From: Capniomyces stellatus
Lineage: Eukaryota > Kickxellomycota > Harpellomycetes > Harpellales > Legeriomycetaceae
Direction of reading: 5' to 3'
DNA: 64,000 bases
Assembly: GCA_001661515.1 (NCBI GenBank)
Contig: LUVW01000030.1
Span: 82,955-146,954 of the forward strand
This document shows positions 24,101 to 37,365 of the stretch, piece by piece. Below the pieces are notes generated by a model. The model had not been told where the DNA came from and made no database searches. It saw only the letters and a list, made by a program, of their open reading frames with translations. A program made the position numbers and the translations under genes. Every line of letters begins with the position of its first letter. Position 1 is the first letter of the stretch.

Positions 24101-27100
24101 CGATTGGAAAACTCTCAAATAAATGAGATATTTCGCTATTAGTCAAGAATTTGTCATCAACTAGGTAAATTAGCGGGAAACTCATACTTTTTACCAGGCA
24201 GTCCATTCATATCATCAAAAAAAACTAACGGCGGTTGAGTTGTCTAGAGAAAAAACGTTTCTGTACTTTCTCAACTAAATTGCCAAATAAAAGCCTAGAA
24301 TTTTATGTAATTCTGTACGCTTTTATGTAGCAAGCAGTGTAATTTGAATTTATTAACAAATTAATTTACTCTAAACCTACATTTTCTCAAACACTCAATT
24401 TTTTGTTTCCCGAAACGAGTTTGGTTTTTTTTTTTTACTTTCCAAAGTGAATCTTGTAGCATGTTCAGTAGTACTTTATTTATTATAACATTTAAAAAAA
24501 GTATTGCATTCTATTCTCTAGATCAAAAAAGATCATTTGCGCTACTATAATCAGGGTTAGGTTAGTTGGAAGTCAGTGTAAAACTAGTACTAAACAATAT
24601 TGAAATCAAACTGTCAAGTCAATCGTTCAGCCATTAACAAAATATGTTCTCACTTCTCAAATAGTTTCGATTGTTTATCTTGGTGATCTTGATATACCCA
24701 GCTAAAATATTAAAGATTTGAATAAAGCCAAAGACTCCGCGACTCCTATCCAAACTCAAGTTCATAAGTAAAAGAAAAGGGCATTTTGTACAATTCTAAA
24801 ACTTTCGTGCAAAGAAAGGTAGATTTCAAAAACTATTGGCTATATATTTGGCCAATAAGCTGATGATTTAAAAATTGAATTACAAATTCAAGAATAGAAG
24901 GTAAATAGTGAACGATAAATGGTAAATGGTAAATGATAAATAGTAGTCAAATCCCATTTCTTAGTGAAATTGTCAATTCATTACAAAAAGGTTTCAACAT
25001 GATATCTCCTCTTATTTGCCTATATACGCCAGGTATCTATTAGCAACGGCCGTTTCAGCATTAAAAGTTTGTTAACAATTTCGGTAATCAAGAAACATCT
25101 ATTTAAAAAACCAATGGTTACGAGGCCGCAAATTCCAGAATAACAGGGATGATGCGCTTAGCCAGAAATTAAAAGATTGATGCATTGCCAAAAGGTGTTA
25201 TCAACGCAGTCTGTACAGCCTTTTAAAGGCTCATCAACTTTCTCTTTGATTAGGCCCAGGCTTGGTGTAACAGTTAGCAGAATTGATCTGGCCGTGTCTA
25301 TTAATTTATTCGATTAATTCGTTAGACTCTACGGCTTTAAACCGCTGTTTTACAAACGTCACCAATACAGCTATATTTTAACGGTTATTATCGGATTAGA
25401 ATTACAAGTGTGAAAATACAGCTGTTTGGCTTCAGCGCTGGCAGTATGTGCTGAACGATTGAATTATCCTTAAAACATTTGTTTCTTTAATTGGATTGTA
25501 TTTGAATACAAATTGGTGGTATGTTGTAATGGATTAGATTCAAATGTATTGGCTAAATACCTATTTAGTTTTTACAGAGACATCAAAGCAGAAATAAAAA
25601 TTGCGATAACGATAGTAGAGTCTATTTGTAATAACACGGTTCAGATTTAGGTTTTTTCAACTTGCCTTTTCTAACTAAAGTATAATTTGTTGTTATATGC
25701 TTATACATTTATACATTTATTTACACCCAGGCTATAACTTAAGTTTAGCAACCATTTAATGGTTTTGCTTAATGATAATACCAATAATTAATAATATGGA
25801 CAAATACAAACTCTGCTATATTGGAAAAAGGACGCTTTGGAGTCCGGTTTAATCGAGAGATATTATTGCTCAACATTTCTTTTTAAGTTGAACAGGATTC
25901 ATTTTTTGATTCAAATGGAAAGATAATTATACCATATACAGCTTAAAGAAATATAGTTTTGTTGTTTATTGGGTGAAGACAACTACGAGTTGACTCGAGT
26001 GTTTTTTTGGCAGAAGTAGGTAATGTTCAAAATCGAGCTCCTAGAGAGTAGGGACCGTTCAACTTAGTACTGAGATATGGTTGGCGTTAACCGGATTTTG
26101 CTTAATGTATAGCAAATTAATTATCTAATACGGATACTTGATTTTATTATTATTATTATTATTGAGAGACTTGATTTGGTTTAATTGCATTTGCTATTCA
26201 ACCTAATTATAAATAAAATACAGCACACCAAATGGCATCAAGTTGAGGTCTAATTTTGAACATTGAGTTTGCAACAAATTTAATGTATTATATAATTTTA
26301 ACGAATCGCAAGTTTAGCTTTATCAAAAGCATTTGGTTACAACTAGTGTGATATTATTGGCTACTAATTAAGTGTTCTTAAATTCACAATGTAACATTAC
26401 ATTTGCTAACCTCACACAACATTCGCACTTCAAAAAAAACCCTCCCCCTTAATTCAACGTTGTAACAGTTTATGTTTCTTTTTTTTTTTATCAACTCATG
26501 GCTTTTTGATCAAGTAGTTGCACCAGCAGAGTCTAACCAAATATATATCAAGTTATTACACTGAAAGGTCGCATAGTGTGACACGCTAATTAAATGGTGT
26601 TTGGTATAGTGCAAAGTGGTGTTGGTTGGTGATTTAAAAGAGTAGCATCGGAGGGTAAAGCCCTTATCAGACTTCAGAGTGCGTTGCTAGTTGTATTCGA
26701 TCTACAGCAATATCAATTGTTGCAATTTTAAAATAGGAACATACATTTGTGTGAAGGCATATCAGCAATTTGTTTATTTACTAGCAGTAAAAGCAAAAAG
26801 ATAAGAGTGTGATTTTGTTGAGGCAAAACTTCGGACATTCACAAAAACCAAGTAAAGACAGTCCTTAATTTTTCTTTCCTATCCCAGACTTTGACCTTTG
26901 ACTTTTTCTCTTATCCAGACATCATATTTTTGGCACTTTTTTCTTGTGCTTATTATTTTTTATACAATTTGTTTCCCACTGTTATTTTCCGGCTTTATGT
27001 TTGTTAGTTTTATTTTAGTAATGAAAAAAAATAGATGCTTTGCATCACCAGTTTGTACGCACATACACTTGGTTTAGCTAGTTTATGCATGAAGCTCCCA

Positions 27101-29205
27101 TAACTTATTAGTTGTTTACTAGTCCGGAGAATTAGTTTGCACACTTTAAAATCCGCTGATTTAAAGGTATCTTCCTAGAGCGTGAGTATGCTTTATATAC
27201 ACATATGTAGATGAATTGTAGCTGAATCATACAGTATTACATTTTATCAAGGGTTTAATGCTAGTACAATTAACATATCTATTTGTCCAACAATTACTCG
27301 AAGCGATTCTGCATGCGAGATTGTAGGAAGTTTTGCCTTATAGTTCTAAATATTTGCTATCTCCCATGATATTAAAAGTCAAAAGAGGAAGATGGAGCAG
27401 AGCTATAGAGAAATAAATAAAATGCAAAGTGAATTAATTTCACACAGGTTTTTCGCATATCATTTGATTATTAAAGCTACAGCTTTAATTCCCGTGAAAA
27501 AAGTAAAAGACCATAAAATGCTGGAATACTTGCCTGTTGTCCAAGTACACTTACAAAGTCAGAGTATAGCGAATGTGTTAAACGCTTACGAAAACAGTAC
27601 AAATCATCCCGACATTTTGTTTTCATTAGTAAAAAACATATTACAGTCAAGTTTATAGCTAATTGCATGTAGAAAAGTTGAGTTTTGATATTTGTCAAAA
27701 ATAACCAGAATTAGTAAATCAATTCCCAAAGCCAGTAAGGTGCTTTTAGCTTTGTAACACAGGCCAATTTAAGTTTACTTTTGGCCTAGCAATTTAATTT
27801 ACATAATTGCTGTGAAGGCCAATGGAATTCATTTAGGCTATATTTAATCATTGAAAGTCCAGCTTTTATATAAGGCTGCAAACTCAAAAGGAATGCTAAA
27901 TCCCTGCAAAATACGGATTAAATAGGAACGTAAGAACATAAACAAAGAAATTGACCAAAGTAGCAATTTGGTTCAAATAAATAGGCTTTAAATATAAATT
28001 AGTGAAATGTATATAATGTAGGTAACTAATCGATGTTATCAAAGCAAAACATCGAATAGAAATAAAAGAAGGGAATTGTAATTAATAAAACACTGTCAAT
28101 ATTACATACATTTCTAAATTGCAACAAATTAAATTGTTGCATATATTAGTAATAGGACATAATAACTTGTGCAGAGCAGTTTACAAGCAGAAAAACAATA
28201 TTAGGAATTCGGTGAACAAGAAAGAAAAAGTTGCAACAGTAAAGTGGGAAAAGGAAACTTAATATGCCAACAAAACACCTATTACCAAGAACCAGAAGCT
28301 TTTTGTTATTTCTCAGCCTCTTGATTTAAATCAGTTTTGCTTGAAAGTTCAAAAAACCCATAAATCAATAATGGAATCAAAATCGTTGAATCGTAAAATC
28401 GTAAAATCAAATAGGTTTTAAAAGCAAATTTACAAAATTGTTAGGCCAAACTAAACTACCAAATTCATGACCATCAAAATATTTGTCCTGTTGGGCAAAA
28501 AAGAGTTGTTGCAAATTTGAAAAAAGAATAAAAATAAAGAAATTAAAGAAATTAAAGTAAAAGTAAAATGCTGATTTAACTTTGTACTATTTAGAAAATC
28601 AGAATAAAAACAAAATCAATCGTGCATAAATTGGGAAATCCAAAATTCACCAGAAAGAGAGAATCATAACTTACCAAAACTGATATAAAAACGCGTTATA
28701 GGCCCTGAATCATTTTCACATCACTTTTTTAAAAAATAAAAATAAAAATTCCTTAATCAAAAAAGGAAGATAACTGTTTATAGCTAGAGAAATACATTTT
28801 AATATTAATTTACATATTGTATAGTTGGTTTTGTTAAACTGATATTAAGAGTATAACCGCCATAAGTTGATCTTATAGTTTGTATAAAGTTTTGTTTTTT
28901 TTTCTATTTAAAAAAAACCTTCCATACCTCTAGCCGAACAGCCAAAGATATCTAGTCTTTTTTACTGAAAGCAGATCAATAAATCATTTCCTATTTTTAT
29001 CTGGACTCTGTATAAATCACTAGTACCACAAAAAGCAATACATATTCATAAAGCAATAGTTTGACCCTCAACGCAAATATATAATCATATATATAAAGGT
29101 TTAATAACTATTACAAAGTACCAAAGAACTGCACAACACACACATACACAACTTTCCATTTATCAATATTTTCTTTCTTTGTCTGATATAATTTATAAAA
29201 CCAAC

Positions 29206-30733
29206 ATGTTACAACAAGGGTAAAGCTTCAGTCATTTCAGTAATTATATATATACAATGATACTGTACATCGTTATCGCCTGAGTAAAAGCAGCATTATA
29301 CTAACCATAAGTTTCTTAACAACCGACTATTTAATAGAGAATATAAACATTCGTCTGATAGTGTCGAGAGCAGTCTGTTTGAAGATGAATTCTATTATCC
29401 AAGAAACGTTGAAGATAGTTTCTGCAGAGACTTTTCATGCTGCGGGCTTACCCTAGGCGATCTTCATGATCTTCTGCAACACTATGAAGAGTGCCACGTG
29501 AGGTTTGAGGATGACTCCCAAGCCAGTGGGCTATCAGACCCAAACCTTTTTGATGACTCATGGAATAAAAACACCTCTTGCTACGGATCTGGCGTTGATG
29601 TCCCTATATCTTTTACGCTCGCACCTACATCTGATCTGCTAACATTGGGACAGTCTATTGCCCAAAGCTCAATCGATAATAATGTAGATAACAATCAAAC
29701 TATCGATCAGAGCCTAGACTCTTTGGATACAAGTGAGAAGATATCCAACACCTTCAGCCTTGAATCAAGCCTGACCAAAACTATTCCAAAGTCAGACCAC
29801 AACAGAATCAACCAGATCTACTCTGAAATAACCAATGCCTTGTTGGCAAACAAAAACATAGATGTATCCAATAGCTCAACCGCAATTGGAGACCAGTATC
29901 TTTTGTCAGCTCTCGCCGAAAACACACCACCACTTAGTCCAAGCATCACCACAACAGCCTCATCAATGATCAACTCACCAATTGAGCAATCGTTGGCATT
30001 TGACTTTTTTTTGGAGAAGAGCAAAAAGCTAGCATTCAACAATGATAGCGACAAGCACTCCAGCAAAAAGATCAGAATTACCGCTGACTCTGCAGGCCTC
30101 CAGTCATCAAAAAACCTGATATCCAGTGGCTCTTTTGGCTCGTCGTTTGCATCGACAGCTCTTTCATTATACGACGACGACATCATTGCAGCTTTGGCCA
30201 GCTCCACTGATCCTCTATTTTTGATGAAGGACTCATCAAACACTCAAGAACCAAAATCGGGTCTAAAGCACAAAACTGCTGGTGGAAATAAGCCAGAAGC
30301 TAATGGCGTCTCCCCCCAAAACCCAAAAACATCAGGTGGCTCAACCAAACCCAAAAAATCACCCAGCGATGGGATCACACTACCCGCCAGCATTAGCGCC
30401 GCCATGGCTGACGCAGTATCAATCGAGGCTGCTCGATTAAACAACCGTATGCTCAGAGACGACAAACCCCACAGATGCATTGTTCCTGGCTGCGACAAAG
30501 CCTACAAGAACCCAAATGGTCTAAAATATCACAACCTTCATGGCCACTGCGATATCGACGTTTCTGGATCCTCAAAGCCTTACAAGTGTTTGGTGCCTAG
30601 CTGCTTCAGAGCATATAAAAATTTGAACGGTCTAAAATACCATATCATCCATACCCATTCCGTTGTTGGGGAAGAAGTGTCAAGTTTTGACACTGATATA
30701 GCCGACTTGTCTGTTTTTAATGTAGTTGCTTAA
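29206..30733 (+). CDS. Sfp1-like split zinc-finger transcription factor
   Basis: Sfp1 controls ribosomal protein and ribosome biogenesis genes downstream of TOR. Two exons are inferred: a 14-nt exon 29206-29219 (MLQQ plus two bases, GTAAAG donor) and 29338-30733, giving 469 residues. The intron shows a TACTAAC branch point 39 nt before its AATAG end. Residues about 30-58 carry the family N-terminal block FCRDFSCCGLTLGDLHDLLQ followed by HYEECHVRFE. The middle is Ser/Thr/Asn-rich and probably disordered. The C-terminus has two C2H2 fingers of C-x4-C-x12-H-x4-H type, starting near residues 385 (CIVPGCDKAYKNPNGLKYH) and 422 (CLVPSCFRAYKNLNGLKYH). These are the Sfp1/JAZF1 type. DNA targets here are inference. 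Confidence 0.88.
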
Positions 30734-31070
30734 CTGTATTAACCACTCGGCCTCCTCATATCCTCTCCCCCTCTTAACAGCGCACGTATTTATAGACTAT
30801 AGAATTTACCTCCTTAATTTTGCTCATATCTCTCACTCCTCCTTACTCTTTATTTACTTTTTAACTTTCAGATTCTCAATAAATCAGTAATGCTTTAGCA
30901 GAATCACACCATTATCTTTCACTTGTAACAGTTTTGAAGGTACTTGACCAGTCACAAGTGATTGTTAGTTTCTAGGATATTCTGAAGCTGTCAATTATAC
31001 ATCATTCTCTAATTAAAGTATAATTGACAGTAGATACCAAAAACAACAAGCATATTTCACCTAAATACAC
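30734..31070. other. 3' flank of the Sfp1-like gene
   Basis: A pyrimidine-rich stretch follows the stop codon, then AT-rich DNA up to the LINE remnant. An AATAAA-like motif (CAATAAATC, about 30877) could serve as a poly(A) signal. No gene was seen. Confidence 0.45.
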
Positions 31071-31422
31071 TAGATGGGAAGCTTTAAGAGCTGATAAGGT
31101 GGAGCCCTACATTATCCATTACAAGAATAAGCTAAAAGGGCCAACTTTTATGTTGATTCTGGTGCTGGCAACAGCGTCGTTTTTTGGAAGCTATCTACAA
31201 CCCCTGCTACTTGATTCTATCCCGACTTAAAATAGAATCAATCTTCCTGAACCAATGCCCATCGGGTATGGACAATATAATTGATCAAAGGGGGGTATTG
31301 GCTAATAGAGTCGTTTATCATAATCAAGGTAGCATAGTGTTTTATAGTATTGTTTGATATTGCATGCTTTGTTGTGTTGTGTTGTGTTGATTCTATTGTA
31401 AATAAACCACATAAATGAATAG
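31071..31422 (+). mobile_element. Degenerate 3' fragment of a LINE-like (non-LTR) element
   Basis: The encoded piece TRWEALRADKVEPYIIHYKN-KLKGP matches the other remnant at 57.6 kb (SRWAAIRADKMEPYISQYKN-KLKGP). After an internal deletion it continues as ATASF, a frameshifted PLLLDSIP stretch, and DNA matching the NQCPSGTDDLID codons. It then shares the 3' UTR, including GGCTAATAGAGTC, TGTTTTATAGTATT and GTGTTGATTCTATTGTAAATAAACCACATAAATGAATAG. Stops and frameshifts show it is dead. It is the C-terminal end of a reverse-transcriptase ORF plus UTR; about 350 bp survive. Confidence 0.8.
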
Positions 31423-33216
31423 ATCAGTATTTTGCCAGATTAAAGTTATTTCGTTTCTAACAAGTTGGGAATTCTGGAGAATCCAGATTACAACTTTCTC
31501 ATGCTTTGCCAAATGCTCGTTCCCCTTATCATTTGATCTGACACTTTATATTCACGTCAATGACTCTGGACCATCATTATTAGCTCAGCAAAAAAAATGA
31601 AATACGCTACTATCACATTTGACAAAACCAAACACGCTTATAAATCATACTTCCTACTTGTGTAATAAAATTTGTAATACGCTTTATCTAATAGCAATTA
31701 CCATACTCGTCCTAAAAACAGTTTACTCAGTAATAAAGGCGAAGTTAATACTGGGTGCTACTAGAAAGCAAGCCTGAACTAGAAATCGAATATGGAATTT
31801 TTTTTTGTTTTTATAAATTCGCCATTTCCTTAAAAGGTCAATAGTTAACACCATTGGACCAGCGCTTATTCATGCAAGCTAAGTGGTTGGGTGTAGATAG
31901 ACGTTGAAACTTGATAAAAGTTATCTATCCCAACATTGGTTATTAGTTATTTCACTTGTTTTGATTCCTGGAATTAGGTAATTGTAGCGTACTTCAAAAT
32001 AAAAAGAAGCTTTTTCCGCATATACAACTAAGTTAGCCTTTACAAGTCTTTGTTCAAAAGCAGTAGCCCTGTTTATGTTCAAGCTTCTACTCAAGAGCAT
32101 TCCATGAGCTTATCAATAAGCACAAAAATAAAACAAAATACTATTGTACCACTAAACTGTCAACGCTCTAAAAGAAAATGATTATAAACTCGAACTGTAA
32201 GCAATAACTGGAATGAACTTGCCTACCAATTTCATGAATTTACAGGGTCAATACCGCAACCACGAATGAAATTATGTTTCACCAAGCAACAGCAACATCA
32301 ACCTTTCCAACAATTTATATTTGATTCACTAGACAGTAGTACTGACTTAAAATGTGACAATCAAAGCTGCATCGCCTTTAAATCGAGTATTTCTCATGTT
32401 TTTTATTATAACTTGCTTTGCTTTTAAGTTGCACCAAAATTGACTGAATCATTGGTCATTGCACTTTTAATGGGTAAAAATCATACACTTCCCTGAATAA
32501 TGATAAATACTGATTTCTATGTACATGAAACACCCCCAAACTTTGTGTGTCTTTGGCTTGCCCGTGTCACTTGTATTTATTTGTATTAATAATATTTAGT
32601 AATGTTTAGGAGTGGTAGGTTGGGGCCTTATCATTTTGAAAACTGCAATCATACAAAGGTAATTTGGTAATGCCGTATACTTGAAAAATGCAAGCGAGCT
32701 ATCGTATATCCTTCAATACAAAGATATTGGAGACTGTGGAAGGATATAACGTTTTAGTACTGAAGATTTTGGTGTATACAGTGCTTACCCTGACTATCGC
32801 TGCATTTTTAAGTAGGCTCAAGATATTTTACGCGGGCTCTTATCAGCGTACTAGCTCAAATGAGCGATGATTTTAAACAATTCCCAAAAAGAAATACCAA
32901 CTTGGTTTAATACATGCTCATAAGTCAGCAGAGTATCAACCATATTTCGCCGTCTGTTTGTAATTATTAGCCTTATTAGCCAGTGGTGATGATGAGTAGT
33001 AAACATCAATTCATTCTATTAATTGCAGCAATAATTTTTTTTGTTCTTACTCTTTAACTAGTGCTTGAGCAAGTGCTTGAAAAAAAAAGTGTTTTATACT
33101 TTAGCTTTTGACAAAACGGTGCAAAATAGAGCAAAAAGATGGTCTATTAACAATTTAGGCTTTCAGAATTTTCTTTTTAACCCATCAATTCGTTGGTCTT
33201 GCTATATTTCTTGAGT

Positions 33217-33324
33217 CATAGTTATTGTTTTTAACATTTGATCCATAGTTATTATCTTTAATGATTGATTCGTAGTTATTATCTTTATTGATTGATCCAT
33301 AGTTATTGTTTTTGTTGATTGATT
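33217..33324. repeat. 27-bp minisatellite, four imperfect units
   Basis: Four consecutive 27-bp units, each starting CATAGTTATT or CGTAGTTATT and ending GATT/GATC, differ at a handful of positions. A partial fifth unit (CGTGATTTTGGATC) follows. The array is intergenic and AT-rich. Confidence 0.9.
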
Positions 33325-35060
33325 CGTGATTTTGGATCAGAATAATTCAAGTCAATTAGCTAACACCACCAGTTTTTCGAGTTTGGTAATCATTGTCCAC
33401 ATATGTTTTAATATGTATAAATTAAGAAAAGTATCACTTGATTTTTTTATTCAGTAAATTGAAATTAGAAATGTTCGCAACTTAAATTCAGCGTGTTATA
33501 ATAAAACCACAGGAATTTAAAGCCTACTTGGGAAATTATCTTATTAGCTTTCTGGATTTAATTCATTGTGATTTAAAACACTAAATGTTGCAAATTAGCT
33601 GAACAAATCAGCTCCCCCAACTCTGCTCAAAGCAACAATTAATGTTACCTAAGTCTCATTTGCAAATTTTAGTTCTCAAAGTGGTTATAGAGTTTTGGGT
33701 TGAAATAAACCATTGCTCCACACAAGCAATGCTATCAAACACACTAAAATGTCTAATCCACCCAACCGCTCCAAATTTTTTGCCCATCAAAACACGAAAA
33801 GGTTTGGTTGGAAATATATTAATCAAAATATAGCCATTAAGCCATATGACTGTCTCTTTAAGCAGCTATGGATTATGCATGTATATATCAGGCTTTTCTA
33901 TTGTTAAAATTGCAGCAGCTTTCAAAAACATATCCGGGGGTTCAAAAAGGAAGCAGAAGATAATGTTTTAAAAAGCTTCATTTGTTTTTAGTCCGTGGGT
34001 GTAAAATTATGATGTTTATTGGGCAGAAATAACTGCAGCAATTATGGATACCTTAGGCTATATCAAACATCGGGCTTATAAGCACTCTTTAAAAAAATGA
34101 AAGGTTGTAGATAAGGTTTTGGGTTTTAAATTTATTACTTTATCAGCGTTGCTATTTCCGCATATTACAAATACTTGGTGCTTAACTACAATGAGACTAT
34201 TCTAATCTTGATGCTTCCTCATTACCTAAACAATTTTACCTTGAAAAATAGTGTGTCTATAATACAGAGTATTACTTAAGAGACTAGCTTATTTGGCTTA
34301 TGAACTTATGTATCTCACTTTTTAACGCTGTGTCCAGTATTAAGGTTATAAAAAAAAACGAAGGGTTGCAAGTCTACAAACTAACCAGTGGGGTATTGAG
34401 GCTAGTTCCGTATTAATAACTAAAATGGAAACACAGATACATAGTTTGGACATGCTTTCACTAGCGGCTAACTAGCGAGTCTGCAAGGTCGAGTTTAAGA
34501 GCCGTTGATGTTTTTAAATGACACAATTATAAACTACATTTTTTGAGTAAGTCAGTACTTGGTATAGAGTGTTTAAACTGATCTATTGAGTCCTAAGCAT
34601 GTTTTGTAGCTGGCTGCTGCAATTCAATTAAATAAATTGATCTTTATTCATTGAAAAATTGTATGTTCTCAAGGTTTTTGCACAATGAGTCTTTGTACCT
34701 TGGAGAGGAGGTTGTATTTGGTTTCCTAGCAGTTATTCCATAATTTTATCTGAGCATTTAATCTGATTAAATTATTATACTTACCACAGCCAATTACTAT
34801 ATTGGTCTGCTTTAGTTCTGTCTGTGAAAGGCTATTGTTGCACAATTACATTTGTTATCGATGTGGATTGTTTTGGCATTAAGTATATTCCGGGGCAAGC
34901 AAGCTTTTTTGTTTTATTCATTTAATAATAGCTTTCGTTGAAAAAAGGCATTTCCTATAAGGTACAATAGTGAGAGTTGTTGATCTAAATTATATTCAAG
35001 TGATTTAAAGTATGATATATATATAAATATATACAAATGCTACTATTCAAGAATACTAGC

Positions 35061-35115
35061 CTTGTTTTGTTTTGTTGATTCTGTTGCCAATAAACCACAT
35101 AAATAAAACAAAATA
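35061..35115 (+). mobile_element. 3' tail of LINE-like element (fragment)
   Basis: The sequence TTGTTTTGTTTTGTTGATTC then TGTTGCCAATAAACCACATA and AATAAAACAAAATAG matches the shared 3' end of the 31.4- and 57.2-kb remnants, including the exact AATAAACCACATAAATAAA signature. No coding sequence precedes it. Confidence 0.7.
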
Positions 35116-37365
35116 GCCGTGTTGTTATATTTGTTGGAGGAGTGTGTGAGCGAGTGGGAATTTCTGGTCTTGGTTTAACAGACTGGTCAGATCTACTCGT
35201 GTCGAAAAAATAAATCGGTAAAAAGTACAAGTTATTTATAGCACAAATAGTTGTAGTGACCAAGGGGATTACGCAAGTGGCTCGATAATTTAGATTTAGC
35301 ACCAGTTTAGCATAGCGAATTCCAAATAATAAAGATTTCAAAAATAGTAAACTAGTTTTATAATAATTATTGTTGTTGTCATTTTCTATTTATTGTATTA
35401 TTTCACTACAAAGAATACCCATTAAAAATAGAGTTGAAACTGCGATAAAGGTTTGGTTTTTTGATTTGCCAGCATTGACACTTCACTAAAGTGGAAACAC
35501 CTATTCCACTTTGATCTATACAACCTTATCAACCTTATTTTATTTTTATTTCTTTAGTTATTGCACTTTGGCTTTCATTTTTTAGTCGAATATTTGATCA
35601 GCAACTTTGAATTCCAGAGCATTTCCACATTTATTTTAGTAATGGCATATTTTAAATTACCAAACGAGGCTAGATTGAGTAGTGACAGTATATTTGTAAT
35701 CTTTGTTTACATTTACCAAGAGGATAGCGTTTTATTACTACTTTTAAAAATAAATCAATTTAAAGTTTAGTTCCAGTCTTCAAATAACAATTGCCTAACA
35801 TTCTAGTACAAATAGCAGCTCATCGATGTAGTTGATCTTGTTTATAAATAATAACCAGGCTGAAAAATAAATAAGGTCGATAAAACATTACAAAAGTCGC
35901 CGAATACGCTGAGTTTTGGTCGAATCGATAGCTTGTGATAAGGCTACTTTATAGAAGTCACAAACTATTAAACGCATTTCCAAATACCAATAAGAGGAGT
36001 TGACAATTTAAAATTAAAAACGTGAAGCTATAATGCGCATATATTGGTCAAAAAACAAGCTAATAGAAAAATAAAAGTAAAAGCGACTAAAAAGTAAAGA
36101 CGAATGAATGTACTTGTTTATATATTGGAATTTACGCACATGAAAAGCCAAAAGAAAAGGTTGGCAATTACTTATTGGTTGTATTTGACAAGTATATTTT
36201 AAGTTCTTGGGTGGTTCTTGAAATAATGTTGAGGAGATTTTATTGATACTTGTTTGAATAAACTAAAAATATTTGAACTATCAACTGAAAATATACCTGA
36301 TGATCCGATGTTGTTTGAAAGTTGAAAATTGTTCATACTAATTATGAAAACCCTCAACAGTTCAAAATCGACCAAAGTAAAGTGAACTAAACTTAACTAG
36401 TAAAAAAAAACCCCCAAACTTGACTATGCGATTAAAACCAACAATTCCTTTTAATATAATAAATAATGCAATGCACCGGTTTCCAGTTTAATAAAAAGGA
36501 AAGATCAGATCAAATAGATAAAATTATAAGCAGGAATCGGCTACATGCATACTGCTAATGTGATACTATCCCCATTACATTTTTGGACAATATACATACA
36601 ATCGTCTAGGATGACTTCGCTAATCGATGAATAAAAGTATCTTGTTCATAAGAGTATTAGCGAAAAAATATATATATTTTCAGTTGTAGTCTGTTTTATA
36701 AAACCAATTGGATCAATTGAGCTTTTACTAATACCGCATCACCTGGGGTTTACAATGCTATTCCATTGAAAGAAGAAATCGATTTTATTGTCAACACAAA
36801 CTTACACAAGTTTACCGAAAAGAGGAATATCACAAATTTGTAAACATCATTATATCCTCTGTTTCAAAAATAAAATAAAAAGTAAACAACAAAGCTTTTA
36901 ATAATAGTTCAGTAAAAAAAGAGTTGAGTATAGCACATCCAGTACCAGTGCGACAGTCGGTAAAACGATTGCGCCTTGGAAAGTAATTAAGTAGCGGAGC
37001 TGGCTTTTAATATACTGGTATAAACCAACATTTATTGAGGGGACAGTCTGCCCAAGACACCTTTACTTTGTATAATATACACGCCTTTTTTAACAGATAT
37101 ACATAGTTTTGTCAAGTCAACGTATGGAATTACAAAAATCATCACAACTTTACCAAATAGAAGCTGTAAAAAAAAAAAGTAGGATTTCAATAATAAAAAT
37201 GAAAATGAATCGAATAAAAATAATGGAGTAAAAAAAATAAACAAAAATACAAAAGTACAAAAATTACACTTTGCATTTATTAAGGAATCGGTAAACATAC
37301 AAAAAAGAAAAAACCGCAATCAGGCGAAACTAAAGAGCAAAACACAGTAAACCTCACAAAAAGAA

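Larger units (their letters stand above)
18693..29205. other. 10.5-kb region without recognised genes
   Basis: This is the longest empty stretch in the window. Six frames show only short frames. The longest examined, 27392-27658 (+) with 89 codons and 23991-24206 (-) with 72, match no family I recognise. The region holds a LINE-like tail near 20.0 kb, a 7-bp tandem repeat at 21.1 kb, an 11-G run at 22497-22507, a short (ATT)n run near 26144-26163, and the promoter of the downstream zinc-finger gene. No tRNA fold was seen. An unrecognised or non-coding gene cannot be excluded. Confidence 0.55.
31423..37365. other. 6-kb region without recognised genes
   Basis: AT-rich DNA between the LINE fragment and the unknown gene at 37.4 kb. 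It contains a 27-bp minisatellite (33.2 kb) and a second LINE tail (35.1 kb). Open frames are short (up to about 118 codons at 34985-35341 on the minus strand, which partly runs across the LINE tail) and show no domain. No RNA gene was recognised. Confidence 0.5.

Noticed and set aside
27392..27658. 89-codon frame in the gene desert
   Set aside because: It has no recognisable motif and an unremarkable start context. Frames of this length are expected by chance over 10 kb.
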